64,000 bases of DNA from Planctomycetota bacterium (GCA_024280885.1 JAJRPF010000052.1:1-64000), one strand, 5' to 3'; shown: positions 7,621 to 17,389, counted from the stretch's first letter. Notes: a model not told the origin generated them from the letters alone. Translations and numbers: made by a program.

Positions 7621-10124
7621 CCAAGCGCAACGACGCGGGAGTGGTCGCACGCCTTCGCAACGATGGCCGCCTGGTAGAGGCGCTCGGCTTCCTGCTCGGG
7701 CAGTTGGTTCGGGCAGATCGCACGAGTCACATCCGCTGCCTCGACCCCGACGCGCATCAGAACGGCGACGCACATCCGTCAATGGTTGTGAAACCTCGAG
7801 TGGGCCGTGTGACGTGTGCCGCGTGCGGACTGGATGCCGGGTTGCTCGAGATCGGTGTCCTGCGGGGGCTGGCAGGGACCGCGTCCGAAGTCGCGCAACA
7901 ACTTGAAGACCGGTTCTACGCCAAGGGCTCCGGGCCCGGGGTCACGAAGTCACCGAGTCGCGTGGCGACGAGCGGAACCGTTGAGTGGCCGCACTACGCG
8001 AAGACCGCGGAGTCTCTCGGCTGGAGCGTCGAGGGAGCACACGGCGGGCGACGCTACCTCCGCATGGCCACGCAACAACTCGACGGCAGCCCGGGTCGCG
8101 TGAAGATCCGCTACGAGAAGTCACGTGATCTGCAAACAGCCGCCTTCGATCCAGAGAGCTCCGAACTCCCGATCGGACTGATCACCGACAACCTCTTCCG
8201 CGACGCGGTCACGGGCGAGCCCGGTTCGCGGTTCGCCCTACTCGCGGGTGAGACCTGTCTCCTCGCCTGGGTCTTTCACGCGCGCTTCGAGGGCCGGGAG
8301 ATCGCGGCCGCATCACACGCGAACGGTGAAGTATCTCGTCTCGGCGAGTTGGCGGAGCCCTTTGCCGGCCACCACGTCATCGTCCTCTACGACAACGACG
8401 AGACCGGACGCAGGGAGGGGCCGAAACGCGTCGCCGAACTGCTCTCTGCTGGCGCGGCAAGCGCCGTCTCGATCCACGTTCCCGACCCTCACAAGGACGT
8501 GTGCGATTACCTTCGTTCGGGCGGCTCGGTGCGCGAGATCGTCCAGATCGCCGACGCCGCGGCGACACAACCTCCCGCATCAGGCTCGAACAAAGAGGTT
8601 GTGTCGCCGTCGCCACCCGCGCCGGATCGAGAATGGACCCCGTTCCCGGTCGCGCTGCTACCCAGTCCGGTCGCACAGTTCGTCGCGGAGACCGCAACTG
8701 CCCTTGGATGTGACCCTGCACTGATCGCCCTGCCCTGTCTCGCGGTGCTGGCCAGTGCGATCGGCAACGCGCGATCGATCCGACTCAAGAGTTCATGGAC
8801 CGAACCATCGATCCTGTGGGCGGCGAGCATCGGGGAGAGCGGGACGCTGAAGAGCCCCGCGTTCGATGCGGCCATGGAGCCGCTGAACCGTAGACAGGAA
8901 GAGGCACTGCTGGACTACGAGGCGGCCGTGGAACGCCACAAGACGGCGAAGACCGAGTACGGCGAGAGTCTCAGACGCTGGAAGAAGACCGACTGCTCGT
9001 CGCCTCCTCCCGCGGCGCCGGAACAGCCGCACGCCCGGCGGTACTTCGTTCAGGACACGACGGTCGAAGCGCTCGCTCCCCGCCTGGCCGAGTCGCCCAA
9101 TGGACTGCTACTCGCCCGGGAGGAACTCTCGGGCTGGTTCACCAGCTTCAACCTCTACCGCGGCGGCCGCGGCTCCGACCAGGCGGCGTTCCTGCAGATG
9201 TACGGCGCGCGAGTGCTGCTCGTGGATCGCAAGACGGGCACTCCCCCCACGATTGCCGTTCCGCGCGCATCGTTGTCGATCACGGGCACGATCCAACCAG
9301 CGATCATGCGCGAAGTGCTCGGGCGCGGTGAGTTCGACTCGGGTCTCGCCGCACGGATACTGCTGGCGTATCCACCACGGCGTACGAAGCGGTGGACGGA
9401 TGCCGTAGTCCGACCGAGCACGATCGATGCATACGACCGGACAATCCGATCGTTGATGGAACTGCGAGCCCCGGAGGAAGCAGGAGCCACGCCTCCGATC
9501 GCGATCGGTCTCTCTCCGGAAGCGTCCCAGATCTGGGCCGAGTTCTACGACGAGCACGCCGAGTGGCAGGCCCGCTCAGTAGGCGACGAGGCGGCGCTCC
9601 TCGCGAAGATCGAGGGCATCGCCGCCCGGCTCGCGCTCATCGTCCATTGCATCCGTTCGGTCGGGGACGAGGCGATGACGCTGGGCGTCATGGTGGATGA
9701 CGAGAGCGTTCGAACCGGCGTCCAACTCGCGCGCTGGTTCGCAAGCGAGGCGCTACGGGTCTACGCCGTCTTCCGCGAGTCGCCAGAGGAGCAGCAACGC
9801 AGGGAACTCGTCGCGTGGGTTCGCAGCAGAGGCGGATGCGTCACCGCCCGCGACCTGCAACGCGGTCCGCGACAGTTCCGCAGCGACGGTGTGAACGCAC
9901 AGCGTGCACTGGAGAATCTGGCCAGAGACGGTCTCGGCGCATGGGAAAGGCGGCCTCCCTCGGAGAGAGGCGGCCGTGGGAAGACGGTCTTCGTTCTCGC
10001 TGAGAGTCGAGCGGCGACGGCGACGGAACCTCCAGCTTCGAGCCTGGATGACGAGGTTCCGTCGCCGGGCTCCGGCGAATTGCCCCCGAAGCGGCGCCCT
10101 GGCGTCGACGAGGAAGCGGCATGA
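7617..10124 (+). CDS. Primase-helicase: zinc finger, Toprim and DUF3987
   Basis: 835 residues. The N-terminus resembles CHC2-type primases (IRCLDPDAHQNGDAHPSM at about 39-56, VTCAACG at about 65-71). A Toprim core follows (VIVLYDNDETGRR, about 257-269). The rest is a DUF3987 helicase-like region with Walker A GESGTLKSPA at about 404-413 and a C-terminal winged-helix tail. Such fusions prime and unwind DNA at phage and plasmid origins. The GTG start is fixed by the overlap with the HTH gene, and the stop overlaps the next start (ATGA). Confidence 0.85.
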   Translation: MTKRNDAGVVARLRNDGRLVEALGFLLGQLVRADRTSHIRCLDPDAHQNGDAHPSMVVKPRVGRVTCAACGLDAGLLEIGVLRGLAGTASEVAQQLEDRFYAKGSGPGVTKSPSRVATSGTVEWPHYAKTAESLGWSVEGAHGGRRYLRMATQQLDGSPGRVKIRYEKSRDLQTAAFDPESSELPIGLITDNLFRDAVTGEPGSRFALLAGETCLLAWVFHARFEGREIAAASHANGEVSRLGELAEPFAGHHVIVLYDNDETGRREGPKRVAELLSAGAASAVSIHVPDPHKDVCDYLRSGGSVREIVQIADAAATQPPASGSNKEVVSPSPPAPDREWTPFPVALLPSPVAQFVAETATALGCDPALIALPCLAVLASAIGNARSIRLKSSWTEPSILWAASIGESGTLKSPAFDAAMEPLNRRQEEALLDYEAAVERHKTAKTEYGESLRRWKKTDCSSPPPAAPEQPHARRYFVQDTTVEALAPRLAESPNGLLLAREELSGWFTSFNLYRGGRGSDQAAFLQMYGARVLLVDRKTGTPPTIAVPRASLSITGTIQPAIMREVLGRGEFDSGLAARILLAYPPRRTKRWTDAVVRPSTIDAYDRTIRSLMELRAPEEAGATPPIAIGLSPEASQIWAEFYDEHAEWQARSVGDEAALLAKIEGIAARLALIVHCIRSVGDEAMTLGVMVDDESVRTGVQLARWFASEALRVYAVFRESPEEQQRRELVAWVRSRGGCVTARDLQRGPRQFRSDGVNAQRALENLARDGLGAWERRPPSERGGRGKTVFVLAESRAATATEPPASSLDDEVPSPGSGELPPKRRPGVDEEAA

Positions 10125-10411
10125 GCGACCCCTCCCGCGCCGCAATCGCGGTCACGTTCTTGGCCGAGGACGCCGACGCCCGCCGTGCCGTCCTCTCCTG
10201 GACGCTCCTCCCGCCGGGCCTGTCCGAACGCGCCCTGCTCGCCACGTGGTCCCGCGCATCCGGAGTCCCCCGCAGCCGTCTCCGCCGCATCGCCGACACG
10301 CTGCGCGGCCACGGCATCTGCCGCGACGACGGCACCGTCGATCCCGAAGCGACCCGAGTCATACAACACGTCGCTGCAGAAGCGCTGCGCGGCCCCAAAC
10401 GGAGGAAGTGA
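10121..10411 (+). CDS. Small winged-helix-like protein
   Basis: 96 residues, overlapping both neighbours by 1-4 bases in a tight operon. The segment LSERALLATWSRASGVPRSRLRRIADTLRGHGIC (shown in two parts: LSERALLATWSRASGV and PRSRLRRIADTLRGHGIC) has the spacing of a winged helix. No family assigned; probably an accessory DNA-binding factor for the primase-helicase or methyltransferase. Confidence 0.6.
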   Translation: MSDPSRAAIAVTFLAEDADARRAVLSWTLLPPGLSERALLATWSRASGVPRSRLRRIADTLRGHGICRDDGTVDPEATRVIQHVAAEALRGPKRRK

Positions 10412-11670
10412 TGTCACAGATCCTGGAGTCCCTACGTCCGCTGGCCATCCCCATCGAGTCGCTGCATCCGGACCCGGCCAACGCCCGCAAGCACAGCGAT
10501 CGAAACCTCGACGCGATCAAGGGCTCGCTCGCGAAATTCGGACAGCGCAAACCGATCGTGGTCCAGACGAACGGCATGATCGTGCGCGCCGGTAACGGCA
10601 CGTTGGCGGCGGCGAAAGCGCTCGGCTGGACCGAGATCGCCGCGGTTCTCGTGGATGAGGGCGACGTCGAAGCGACGGCCTACGCCATCGCCGACAACCG
10701 CACTGCCGAACTCGCCACGTGGGATGACGATGTTCTCGCGTCGTTGCTCCACGGACTCGAGCAGGACGACGACTTCGACCATCTTCTGACCGGCTTCAGC
10801 GATGCGGAGATCGGGAAGATGCAGCCGCCCGTCGATGGGCTGGCAGATCCTGACGAGATCCCGCCCGTGCCCGACGAACCGGTCGCCCGTCCCGGGGACC
10901 TCTGGCTCCTCGGCGCACATCGCCTGCTCTGCGGTGACGCCACGAGCGCCGACGACGTCGCGCGACTGCTCGACGGCACCGCTCCAGAGATGCTCGTCAC
11001 CGATCCGCCATATGGCGTTTCGCTCGACATGGAGTGGCGTGATCGCGCGGGGAAGAACGCCCTTGGTCCCGCCGAGTCGTCCTACATGCAGCGCGCCGAG
11101 GGCCACGCGAATACGACGATATCCGGGGACACGATCGCGGACTGGTCGCATGCGTTCGCGCTCGTCCCGTCGCTGCGCGTGGCCTACGTCTGGCACGCAT
11201 CCTCCTTCAGCGTGGACGTCGGTGCGGGGCTACGCGACATCGGCTTTGACCTGCGTCAACAGATCATCTGGCGCAAGCCCCACTTCGTGCTCTCGCGAAC
11301 GCACTATCACTATCAGACCGAACCGTGCTGGTACGCGGTGCGGCACGGCAAGACCTCGGCCTGGCTCGGCTCGCGCGATCAGTCGAACCTCTGGGACGCG
11401 GCGAGTCCCAAGCAGCTCATGGCCGGAAGCAACGAGGAGAAGTTCGATCACCCCACGCAGAAACCCTTGCTCTGCATGGAGCGCCCTGTCGAGAACCACG
11501 ACTTCCCCGAGGTCTACGAACCGTTCAGCGGATCGGGAACGACGCTCATCGCATGCGAGCGACGTCGCCGCCGCTGCTTCGCGATGGAGATCGACCCGAA
11601 GTACGTGGACGTCGCGGTGAAGAGATGGGAGAGCTTCACGGGCGGCACGGCCCAGTTGGTGCGGCCATGA
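10411..11670 (+). CDS. ParB-N domain fused to a DNA methyltransferase
   Basis: 419 residues from ATG 10411 (GGAGG upstream). Residues about 1-110 are a ParB/Srx-like nuclease domain (PANARKHSDRNLDAIKGSLA, then GNGTLAAAKALG). The methyltransferase part has DPPY near 197 and the SAM-binding FSGSGTT near 371. That order (motif IV before I) marks a beta-class N4-cytosine or N6-adenine enzyme. These fusions are frequent on phages and usually act as orphan methylases that protect or regulate element DNA. No cognate restriction enzyme is adjacent. Confidence 0.88.
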   Translation: MSQILESLRPLAIPIESLHPDPANARKHSDRNLDAIKGSLAKFGQRKPIVVQTNGMIVRAGNGTLAAAKALGWTEIAAVLVDEGDVEATAYAIADNRTAELATWDDDVLASLLHGLEQDDDFDHLLTGFSDAEIGKMQPPVDGLADPDEIPPVPDEPVARPGDLWLLGAHRLLCGDATSADDVARLLDGTAPEMLVTDPPYGVSLDMEWRDRAGKNALGPAESSYMQRAEGHANTTISGDTIADWSHAFALVPSLRVAYVWHASSFSVDVGAGLRDIGFDLRQQIIWRKPHFVLSRTHYHYQTEPCWYAVRHGKTSAWLGSRDQSNLWDAASPKQLMAGSNEEKFDHPTQKPLLCMERPVENHDFPEVYEPFSGSGTTLIACERRRRRCFAMEIDPKYVDVAVKRWESFTGGTAQLVRP

Positions 11671-11975
11671 AGCGCGTGTTCGTCTGCACGCCGTTTCGCG
11701 GCGACGTGCGAGGCAACACGGCGCGCGCCGTGGCCCTCTGTCGCGAGATCGCGTTGGCGGGCGACGCTCCCTTCGCCCCGCACTTGCTCCTGCCACAGGC
11801 GCTCGACGACGCGGTGGGCATCGAACGCGAGATCGGCATGGCAGCTGGACTCGTCTGGTTGGCCGTCGCCGACGAGCTCCTCGTCGCCGGTCCGGTCACT
11901 GACGGGATGCGGCGCGAGATCGCCGCCGCGTCGGAACTCGGGCTACCCATCCGTTTCCGGGAGGGCCGGTGGTAG
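11667..11975 (+). CDS. DUF4406-type protein
   Basis: 102 residues. It starts with KRVFVCTPFRGD and has the alternating alpha/beta layout and conserved E-x-G-x-A-AGLVW segment of DUF4406, a family related to nucleoside 2-deoxyribosyltransferases and common on phages. A role in nucleotide salvage or base exchange is plausible but untested. It overlaps the methyltransferase stop by 4 bases and the next HTH gene by 7. Confidence 0.75.
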   Translation: MKRVFVCTPFRGDVRGNTARAVALCREIALAGDAPFAPHLLLPQALDDAVGIEREIGMAAGLVWLAVADELLVAGPVTDGMRREIAAASELGLPIRFREGRW

Positions 11976-12217
11976 CTCGTCGTCCCCCGACGCCCCTTGG
12001 AGAGCCGTTGCTCTCCGCGGACGAGGTCGCGGCGTACTTCTCCGTGGACACAACGACCGTCTACCGCCTCGCCTCGCGCGGCGAACTCCCCTCGATCGAG
12101 ATCGGGCGACGCGTGCTGCGCTTCCGGCCTGAAGACGTGCGCGCGTTCATGGAACGGCGTACGCGGTCAACACGTACGAAGGGACGCGTCAGCCGTCTTC
12201 TGGAGCGCCGGTCATGA
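11969..12217 (+). CDS. Excisionase-family HTH protein
   Basis: 82 residues starting at GTG 11969. LLSADEVAAYFSVDTTTVYR followed by IEIGRRVLRFRPEDVRAFM is the classic excisionase/MerR-like helix-turn-helix. It lies about 100 bases before the integrase gene, the usual place for a recombination directionality factor that favours excision. Confidence 0.85.
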   Translation: MVARRPPTPLGEPLLSADEVAAYFSVDTTTVYRLASRGELPSIEIGRRVLRFRPEDVRAFMERRTRSTRTKGRVSRLLERRS

Positions 12218-12320
12218 CACGACGCAAGAGGTCAGAACGTAGTGGATGTGTCGCGCGAGTAGAGCGTCCATGGACCTCACGCGAGCCCTGCTGGAACGGG
12301 CCGCCGAGAGAGGAAACGAC

Positions 12321-13559
12321 ATGACGAGTACGAAGAAGGAGCAGCGGCCCAAGCGCCGCCGACGCTTCGGGCGCGTGACCAGCCGCAAGTGGCCGAGTGG
12401 CCGGCGGACCTGGCGCGCGCTCTGGTACTGCAAGGACGAGCGACGACGGATCTCGCGCTCCTTCGATACGCAGAAGGAGGCGACGGAGTTCCTCGCCGAG
12501 TTGGAGCGCCGCGTGATCACGCGCACCTACGAGGTGCCGCCGACCATCACCCAGGCCGAACACGAGGATCAGGAGGAGCGTGACGCCACGCGCAAGAGCC
12601 GCGTCCCGACGCTGATTGGCTACGCCGAGGACATCATCGATCGCCGTTTCGAACCGGTGCTGGCGAAGGGCTCCCTCGGCGTCTACAGGGCCGCTCTACG
12701 CGCCTGGAAGGACTTCTTCGGCGCACGCCGGGGACGACGCGCTGTGCGGCTGGACAAGGTCACCCCCGCGATGTGGCTCGACTACCGAGCGTGGCGCGCG
12801 AAGAGCCGCAATTCCAACTACGGGGAGAAGACCACGGTCAGCAACAGGACGCTCAACGCCGATCAGCAGTGCGTCGTCCGAATCCTGAACGAAGCGGTCC
12901 TCGACGGGCATCTCGACACCAACCCGCTGGCCGGGATGAAGAAGCTGCGCGAGACACGGCGGCCTCGGCGCTACCTCACCAAGCAGGAACTCGGGCGGCT
13001 CATCGCGAACTGTCCCGAACACTTCCGACCGCTGCTTCTGATGGCGATCTACACGGGCGCGCGCAAGGGTGAATTGACCCGGTTGCGCTGGAGCGACATC
13101 GACTTCACCGGCGCGAAGATCTCGCTCTACCGTCCGAAGACGGGCAACGCGGACTGGATCGATCTGCACCCCGCTGTCGCGACCGAACTGATCAGGATGC
13201 GCGACGCGCGCGAGAAGGTCCGGCCGGACGACCACGTCTTCCTCTCCTGCCGCGGGACGCCCTATGTCGAGATCCGCCGCTCCTGGGATCTGGCGCTGAA
13301 GGCGGCGGGTCTGGACGGGCGCGAAGGACTGACGCCGCACAGCTTGAGGCACTCGTTTGCGGTGCACTTCCTGGAGGGCGGCGGCGCGGTCACGGACCTG
13401 CAGCAGCAGCTCGGGCACGCGGAACTGGCGACGACGCAGATCTACGCGGCGGGGCTCTCGGAGCGGCGACGCGCGACGGTGATGGCGCTCGACTTCGAGA
13501 TACCGAAGCCGCGCCTTGTGGAAACGGCATCGAGTTCACAGACGAAGACAGGCACATAG
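12321..13559 (+). CDS. Tyrosine recombinase (phage/ICE integrase)
   Basis: 412 residues from ATG 12321, supported by AGAGG; frames to 12246 are upstream read-through. The N-terminal part (about 15-70) looks like an arm-binding domain (RTWRALWYCKDERRRISRSF). A SAM-like core-binding region spans about 100-200, then the catalytic domain: Arg in ARKGELTRLRW (about 249), Lys in RPKTGNA (about 271), HSLRH (about 340), His in LGHAEL (about 365) and Tyr in TQIYAAG (about 374). It integrates and excises its element at an att site. With the excisionase gene and the replication genes it forms an integrative-element core. Confidence 0.92.
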   Translation: MTSTKKEQRPKRRRRFGRVTSRKWPSGRRTWRALWYCKDERRRISRSFDTQKEATEFLAELERRVITRTYEVPPTITQAEHEDQEERDATRKSRVPTLIGYAEDIIDRRFEPVLAKGSLGVYRAALRAWKDFFGARRGRRAVRLDKVTPAMWLDYRAWRAKSRNSNYGEKTTVSNRTLNADQQCVVRILNEAVLDGHLDTNPLAGMKKLRETRRPRRYLTKQELGRLIANCPEHFRPLLLMAIYTGARKGELTRLRWSDIDFTGAKISLYRPKTGNADWIDLHPAVATELIRMRDAREKVRPDDHVFLSCRGTPYVEIRRSWDLALKAAGLDGREGLTPHSLRHSFAVHFLEGGGAVTDLQQQLGHAELATTQIYAAGLSERRRATVMALDFEIPKPRLVETASSSQTKTGT

Positions 13560-13571
13560 AGGAGGACCATC

Positions 13572-13919
13572 ATGCGCTACGGACCGAACGACACATTCTG
13601 GATCGTGACCGACGCGGGACCGGAGTACGAGGAAGCGGACGTCTGTTTCGAGACCTCGCTCGCCGGGCTGGAACGGCAGTTTCGCGGCGGGCTGACGGCG
13701 GCGCAGAACCCGACGCTCTTCACGGATGAGAAGGAAGCGCGCGTCGAGGCGTTCGGGCGGCTGGTCGCGGCGCGGGCGGCACGGGCCATCGCGCAGGGGA
13801 ACGCCGATGGACGGCCGCTGGCGTGCGCGGAGCGCGTCGAGGTGTTGGACGGGGAGGGGAACGTGCTCTTCGCGGCGGAGTTGCCGAGGGGGAGCGCGCC
13901 GGACAGCGGGCGACGGTGA
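13572..13919 (+). CDS. Hypothetical protein downstream of the integrase
   Basis: 115 residues, beginning 12 bases after the integrase stop with a perfect GGAGG, so cotranscribed. Acidic, with a C-terminal beta hairpin (VEVLDGEGNVLFAAEL). No family recognised. The 272 bases after it hold no gene I can support. Confidence 0.6.
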   Translation: MRYGPNDTFWIVTDAGPEYEEADVCFETSLAGLERQFRGGLTAAQNPTLFTDEKEARVEAFGRLVAARAARAIAQGNADGRPLACAERVEVLDGEGNVLFAAELPRGSAPDSGRR

Positions 13920-14191
13920 TGGCGCTGAAGTTCGGGGCAGCGGACTGAGCGCCGCGGAACTATGGCGTCCAGACACGCTGCCTCGACCGCGTCCCTCGCA
14001 CGCGGCGCGGAGCGACGGCGATGCGACTACGCTCCGCACTCGAGACGTTGAACGGGACCGATCCTCCTGTTCCGGACACCCGCGGGGCTCGAACTCCGAA
14101 TGCGGACGATCTCGTGATTCGCAGCTGGATGTGCATCCACCATCCGCGGGGAACCCGCGTACACTCGCGCGCTACCGCGACGGAGGCCCCG

Positions 14192-14710
14192 ATGGCACCA
14201 GTGTCAAGAGCGACTGCTACCGTGAAGTTCGAGGAAGGCGTACATCGCGACCGGGCATGGTCGAGCCTCGCAGCGATGTTCCGCCGAGGAGAGCGGCCGC
14301 TCGCTGGCTTGGGTCCACTGCGGGATCTCAGGGACAATTGCGATAACACGCCGCTCTCGGAGGGCGATGCGTTCTCCTGCGCGACGCACGCTGGCAAGTA
14401 CGAGCTTGAGATCACGGCATGCCGTCCTCCCGAGCTCATCGCGTACGACGTGTTCAATGACCGCCACAACTTCCAACTCGCAATCGAACGGACCGAGCTC
14501 CGCATTCGGGGCTCCGACAGTCACCCGCAGCTCATGGTGAGTTGCGAGCTGCGTTTCCACGGTCCCGGCATTCTCCGCCTGTTTCGCACCGGTGCCGCGG
14601 AACGCAACCTGCGAGGCTTCCTCGGCGAGGAGACTCGAAGCACGTCTTGGGCGGGTTCGTGGCTCGACGTGCCACTGCTCCGTATGAGCCTTGAGATTTC
14701 CCGAGCTTGA
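14192..14710 (+). CDS. SRPBCC-like (START/polyketide cyclase fold) protein
   Basis: 172 residues from ATG 14192 with GGAGG upstream; the longer frame from 14021 lacks an RBS. The region from about 35 (PLRDLRDNC) through IAYDVFNDRHNFQLAIERTEL and ELRFHGPGILRLF has the strand pattern of the SRPBCC lipid/ligand-binding fold. Ligand unknown. It is monocistronic, converging on the TraG-like operon. Confidence 0.5.
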   Translation: MAPVSRATATVKFEEGVHRDRAWSSLAAMFRRGERPLAGLGPLRDLRDNCDNTPLSEGDAFSCATHAGKYELEITACRPPELIAYDVFNDRHNFQLAIERTELRIRGSDSHPQLMVSCELRFHGPGILRLFRTGAAERNLRGFLGEETRSTSWAGSWLDVPLLRMSLEISRA

Positions 14711-14795
14711 CCGTGGCCGACCCCGCAACAGGCTCGCCTTACCGCGCGTCCGGCAAGAGAGCCGCCGCTCCCGAACGACGGCTCCTGCGCACCGC

Positions 14796-17000
14796 TTACT
14801 TGAGCAGGTAGACTAAGAAGGCGATCACGCCGAGGCCTAGTGCGACAACGCAGCCAGTCGCGCCGAATCGTACGGTTCGAAATACGCCCCCCGCGCTCCG
14901 GATGGCGCCGTAGGCATCCTCCACGTGCTCGGTGCGTAGCGGGATCGGACGCTCGGTTTCGATCACGATCGCGATCCCATCCGGAGGAACTGCCATGTTC
15001 GGGAAGTACGGTGTGCGCGCCGCCCGGATGATCCCGCCGACCGGCGCGTGAATCGCGGCGTCGTTCACATCGGAGGATCGTGTCATGAACCATCCGATAC
15101 GGTCTCCCCGGTTCACGCGCTTGTCGTGGGGGGCGAAGTCGAAGAACATGCGTTCCGTCATCTCCTGCGCCGACATCTCCGGCCAGTGCTTGAGGAACGC
15201 TCGCGGTGGCATGGGGAGTTCGAACTGGTGGCGCGCATCGAAACGCCTCCATGCATCGGCATCGAATGGATGATTAGGATGCGCCGCGTACTTGTTGGCG
15301 AACTCCGAGTCCTCGAAGTAGTTCACGCGCCTCACGCATCCGGGATCCGACCCGTCCGAGATTAGAACTACCGCCAACCCGGGGTAGCACGGCTCGGCGG
15401 GGTTCTCCAACCGGCTAAAGTATCGGCCGACCTCGTCGGGCCTCACCAGCGGACGCTCGTGATACTGATCCGTCTCGGCGCGTGACGACTCGCGGCCCTC
15501 GGTGCGACTGCGCGAGCGCCCCGTCTCGGAGCTCTGACCCGTTGTCGTGGACTGCTCCCGTGTGTTCGATGCTGTGGCACTCCCGAGGAGCTTCCGAAAC
15601 AGGCCGGCGCTGTCGCGCAAGAGGGGCAGCCAGTCGTGCGAATCGGAGCGACTCCTTCCGCTGCTTTGCTGTTCGCTAGTACTCTCACCAGTGGTCTCGG
15701 TCACGTTGAGTTGCGAACTCACGCCCTCTGAACGGGTCTCCGTCGTCCGGTTGATTTCCGTCACGCCGACCAGCTCAGACACGTACTCACGCGTGAAGCG
15801 ATCATCGACACCGAAGAACATGCGGACGCCGCAGTTGGACAGGAACACCTCCCAGGACTCGCCATACGTCGCCTGTAACTGAGCGAGGTTCTGAATCACG
15901 ATGAGGAACTTGACGCCGTACTTCGCGATCTGAGCGATCCCGTGCTCAAGGCTCTCCATCCTCTTCAACGCCGCAAACTCGTCGAGAACCACGAGCACTG
16001 GATGGCCCGAACGTGGTGGCCCTGGGATCGCTTCAAGCTCGGTTGTGATGAGCGTCACCATCAGGCGTAGCCACCTGTAGTCCTCAGTCATGTATCGCGA
16101 CGGGATGACCAGGAACAAGCTCACGCCCTCAGGCGCGGACTTGAGGTCCGCGAGGGAGAAGTCAGAGGTGGAGAGGCACGCCTTCATGTCGGGGTTGTTG
16201 ATGAACGCTGTCGCGGCGATCGCAGCGTCTTTCACGGCGAGCCACTGGCCGTCATGCGCGCTCTGGGCCATCTCGCGCATCTCTTCTCCGATACCGGCCA
16301 CATGCCCCTCGCACGCCGAATTGCTCTCCATCGTTGCCCAGAGGAAGTCGAAGCCCGACGGGCTCTCGGCGGATTCGGTCTCGCGGAACTTATCCCTCCG
16401 CTGGATGTCGCCGAGCTGCGCTAGTTCGCGGACGGTCACGAGGGACCGCCTGCCTTCGAAGCCCGGAGACGTCAGAACGTGGAGAACAAGCGCCGCAAGA
16501 AAGCGTCGGGCGCCGTTGCGCACCCACGCTTTCTCGGCTTCTGCCTCTGGAACTAGAGCTGCCGCGATCCCCTCGGCCCGTCGAACCGTCGTCCGCCCCA
16601 AGGGGTCGAGAGTGTCCAGCGGATTGAAACACGCTCGGACGTCACTCTCGACGTCGGACTCGGAGTAGGGGTCGAGCACGTACACGCGCTGCCCCATGCC
16701 GTCGCAGTGAGCGGCCCCGCGACCTCGACGGCTGGCTGTGATCGTGGCGTTGTCACCTGTGGGGTCAATCGTGACCACTGAACCCGGCCAGAGACACAGA
16801 TTGGGGACGATGACCGATGTCCCCTTGCCGCTGCGCGTGCCCGCAACCACGCACACGTGCCGGTCGTCCCGGACGCCGATCGGCACATCATCTGGCACGC
16901 TTCGCCCGATCCAGATCGATCCCGGTGCATAAGGATGTCTTTGCAGCAGCGCTGCGGGCTCCATCCACTGGGCGGTCCCGTGGCGACGTGGCGCGTCCAT
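14796..17000 (-). CDS. Orphan VirD4/TraG-like coupling-protein ATPase
   Basis: 734 residues. Walker A GTRSGKGT is at 54-61 and Walker B VLVVLDEFAAL near 336, with the TraG/VirD4 signature QNLAQLQATYGESW after it. Family members are hexameric inner-membrane ATPases that feed DNA into type IV secretion channels. Differences: there is no N-terminal membrane anchor; the single hydrophobic helix is the last 20 residues. A Ser/Thr-rich low-complexity insert covers about 420-500. A stretch near 640-690 (GDRIGWFM ... IHAPVGGIIRA) resembles a barrel-sandwich (lipoyl-like) domain. No relaxase or channel genes are nearby. Confidence 0.8.
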   Translation of the reverse strand: MDAPRRHGTAQWMEPAALLQRHPYAPGSIWIGRSVPDDVPIGVRDDRHVCVVAGTRSGKGTSVIVPNLCLWPGSVVTIDPTGDNATITASRRGRGAAHCDGMGQRVYVLDPYSESDVESDVRACFNPLDTLDPLGRTTVRRAEGIAAALVPEAEAEKAWVRNGARRFLAALVLHVLTSPGFEGRRSLVTVRELAQLGDIQRRDKFRETESAESPSGFDFLWATMESNSACEGHVAGIGEEMREMAQSAHDGQWLAVKDAAIAATAFINNPDMKACLSTSDFSLADLKSAPEGVSLFLVIPSRYMTEDYRWLRLMVTLITTELEAIPGPPRSGHPVLVVLDEFAALKRMESLEHGIAQIAKYGVKFLIVIQNLAQLQATYGESWEVFLSNCGVRMFFGVDDRFTREYVSELVGVTEINRTTETRSEGVSSQLNVTETTGESTSEQQSSGRSRSDSHDWLPLLRDSAGLFRKLLGSATASNTREQSTTTGQSSETGRSRSRTEGRESSRAETDQYHERPLVRPDEVGRYFSRLENPAEPCYPGLAVVLISDGSDPGCVRRVNYFEDSEFANKYAAHPNHPFDADAWRRFDARHQFELPMPPRAFLKHWPEMSAQEMTERMFFDFAPHDKRVNRGDRIGWFMTRSSDVNDAAIHAPVGGIIRAARTPYFPNMAVPPDGIAIVIETERPIPLRTEHVEDAYGAIRSAGGVFRTVRFGATGCVVALGLGVIAFLVYLLK

Positions 17001-17008
17001 GCCGTGCG

Positions 17009-17368
17009 CTACTCGGGCGTGAGCCCGTGGCCCTGAGAGTGACCGCGCTGACGATCTGCCTTGTTCTTTAGTGCGCGGTCGCAGATTGCACGATCTTGAT
17101 CACCATCGTCATGGCCCGTTCCATCGGACAAGGCGCCCTGTTGCCCTTGCACCGAATCGTCGCGTTCGGCGCTCTCCGAGGCGGCCTCGTTGAATGCTGC
17201 GGTTGCTTGTCCCGCGCTGCGATCCAGGTCGTGGTGAGCGCAGTCGATTTCTTGTGCCACGCTAGCGCCTTGCCGCTCGCTACGGTTCTCGACCGCTCGG
17301 CGCGCAAGGTCATCGTCAGCGGCGTGCTGCGCTGATTCGTGAGACTCGGTGGACCCCTCGTTGCTCAT
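17009..17368 (-). CDS. Acidic, low-complexity small protein
   Basis: 119 residues, with AGGAGG 6 bases before ATG 17368. Rich in Asp, Glu, Ala, Arg and Gln with no hydrophobic core, so probably disordered or extended helix. It is the middle gene of the operon that ends with the TraG-like ATPase (8-base gap). A partner or substrate adaptor for that ATPase is possible; the sequence gives no direct evidence. Confidence 0.6.
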   Translation of the reverse strand: MSNEGSTESHESAQHAADDDLARRAVENRSERQGASVAQEIDCAHHDLDRSAGQATAAFNEAASESAERDDSVQGQQGALSDGTGHDDGDQDRAICDRALKNKADRQRGHSQGHGLTPE

Positions 17369-17389
17369 GTCGACCTCCTCGGTTCGCGG

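Noticed and set aside
14075..14110. tRNA-like T arm (minus strand GTTCGAGCCCCG)
   Set aside because: The T stem has two mismatches and no anticodon or D arm can be drawn.
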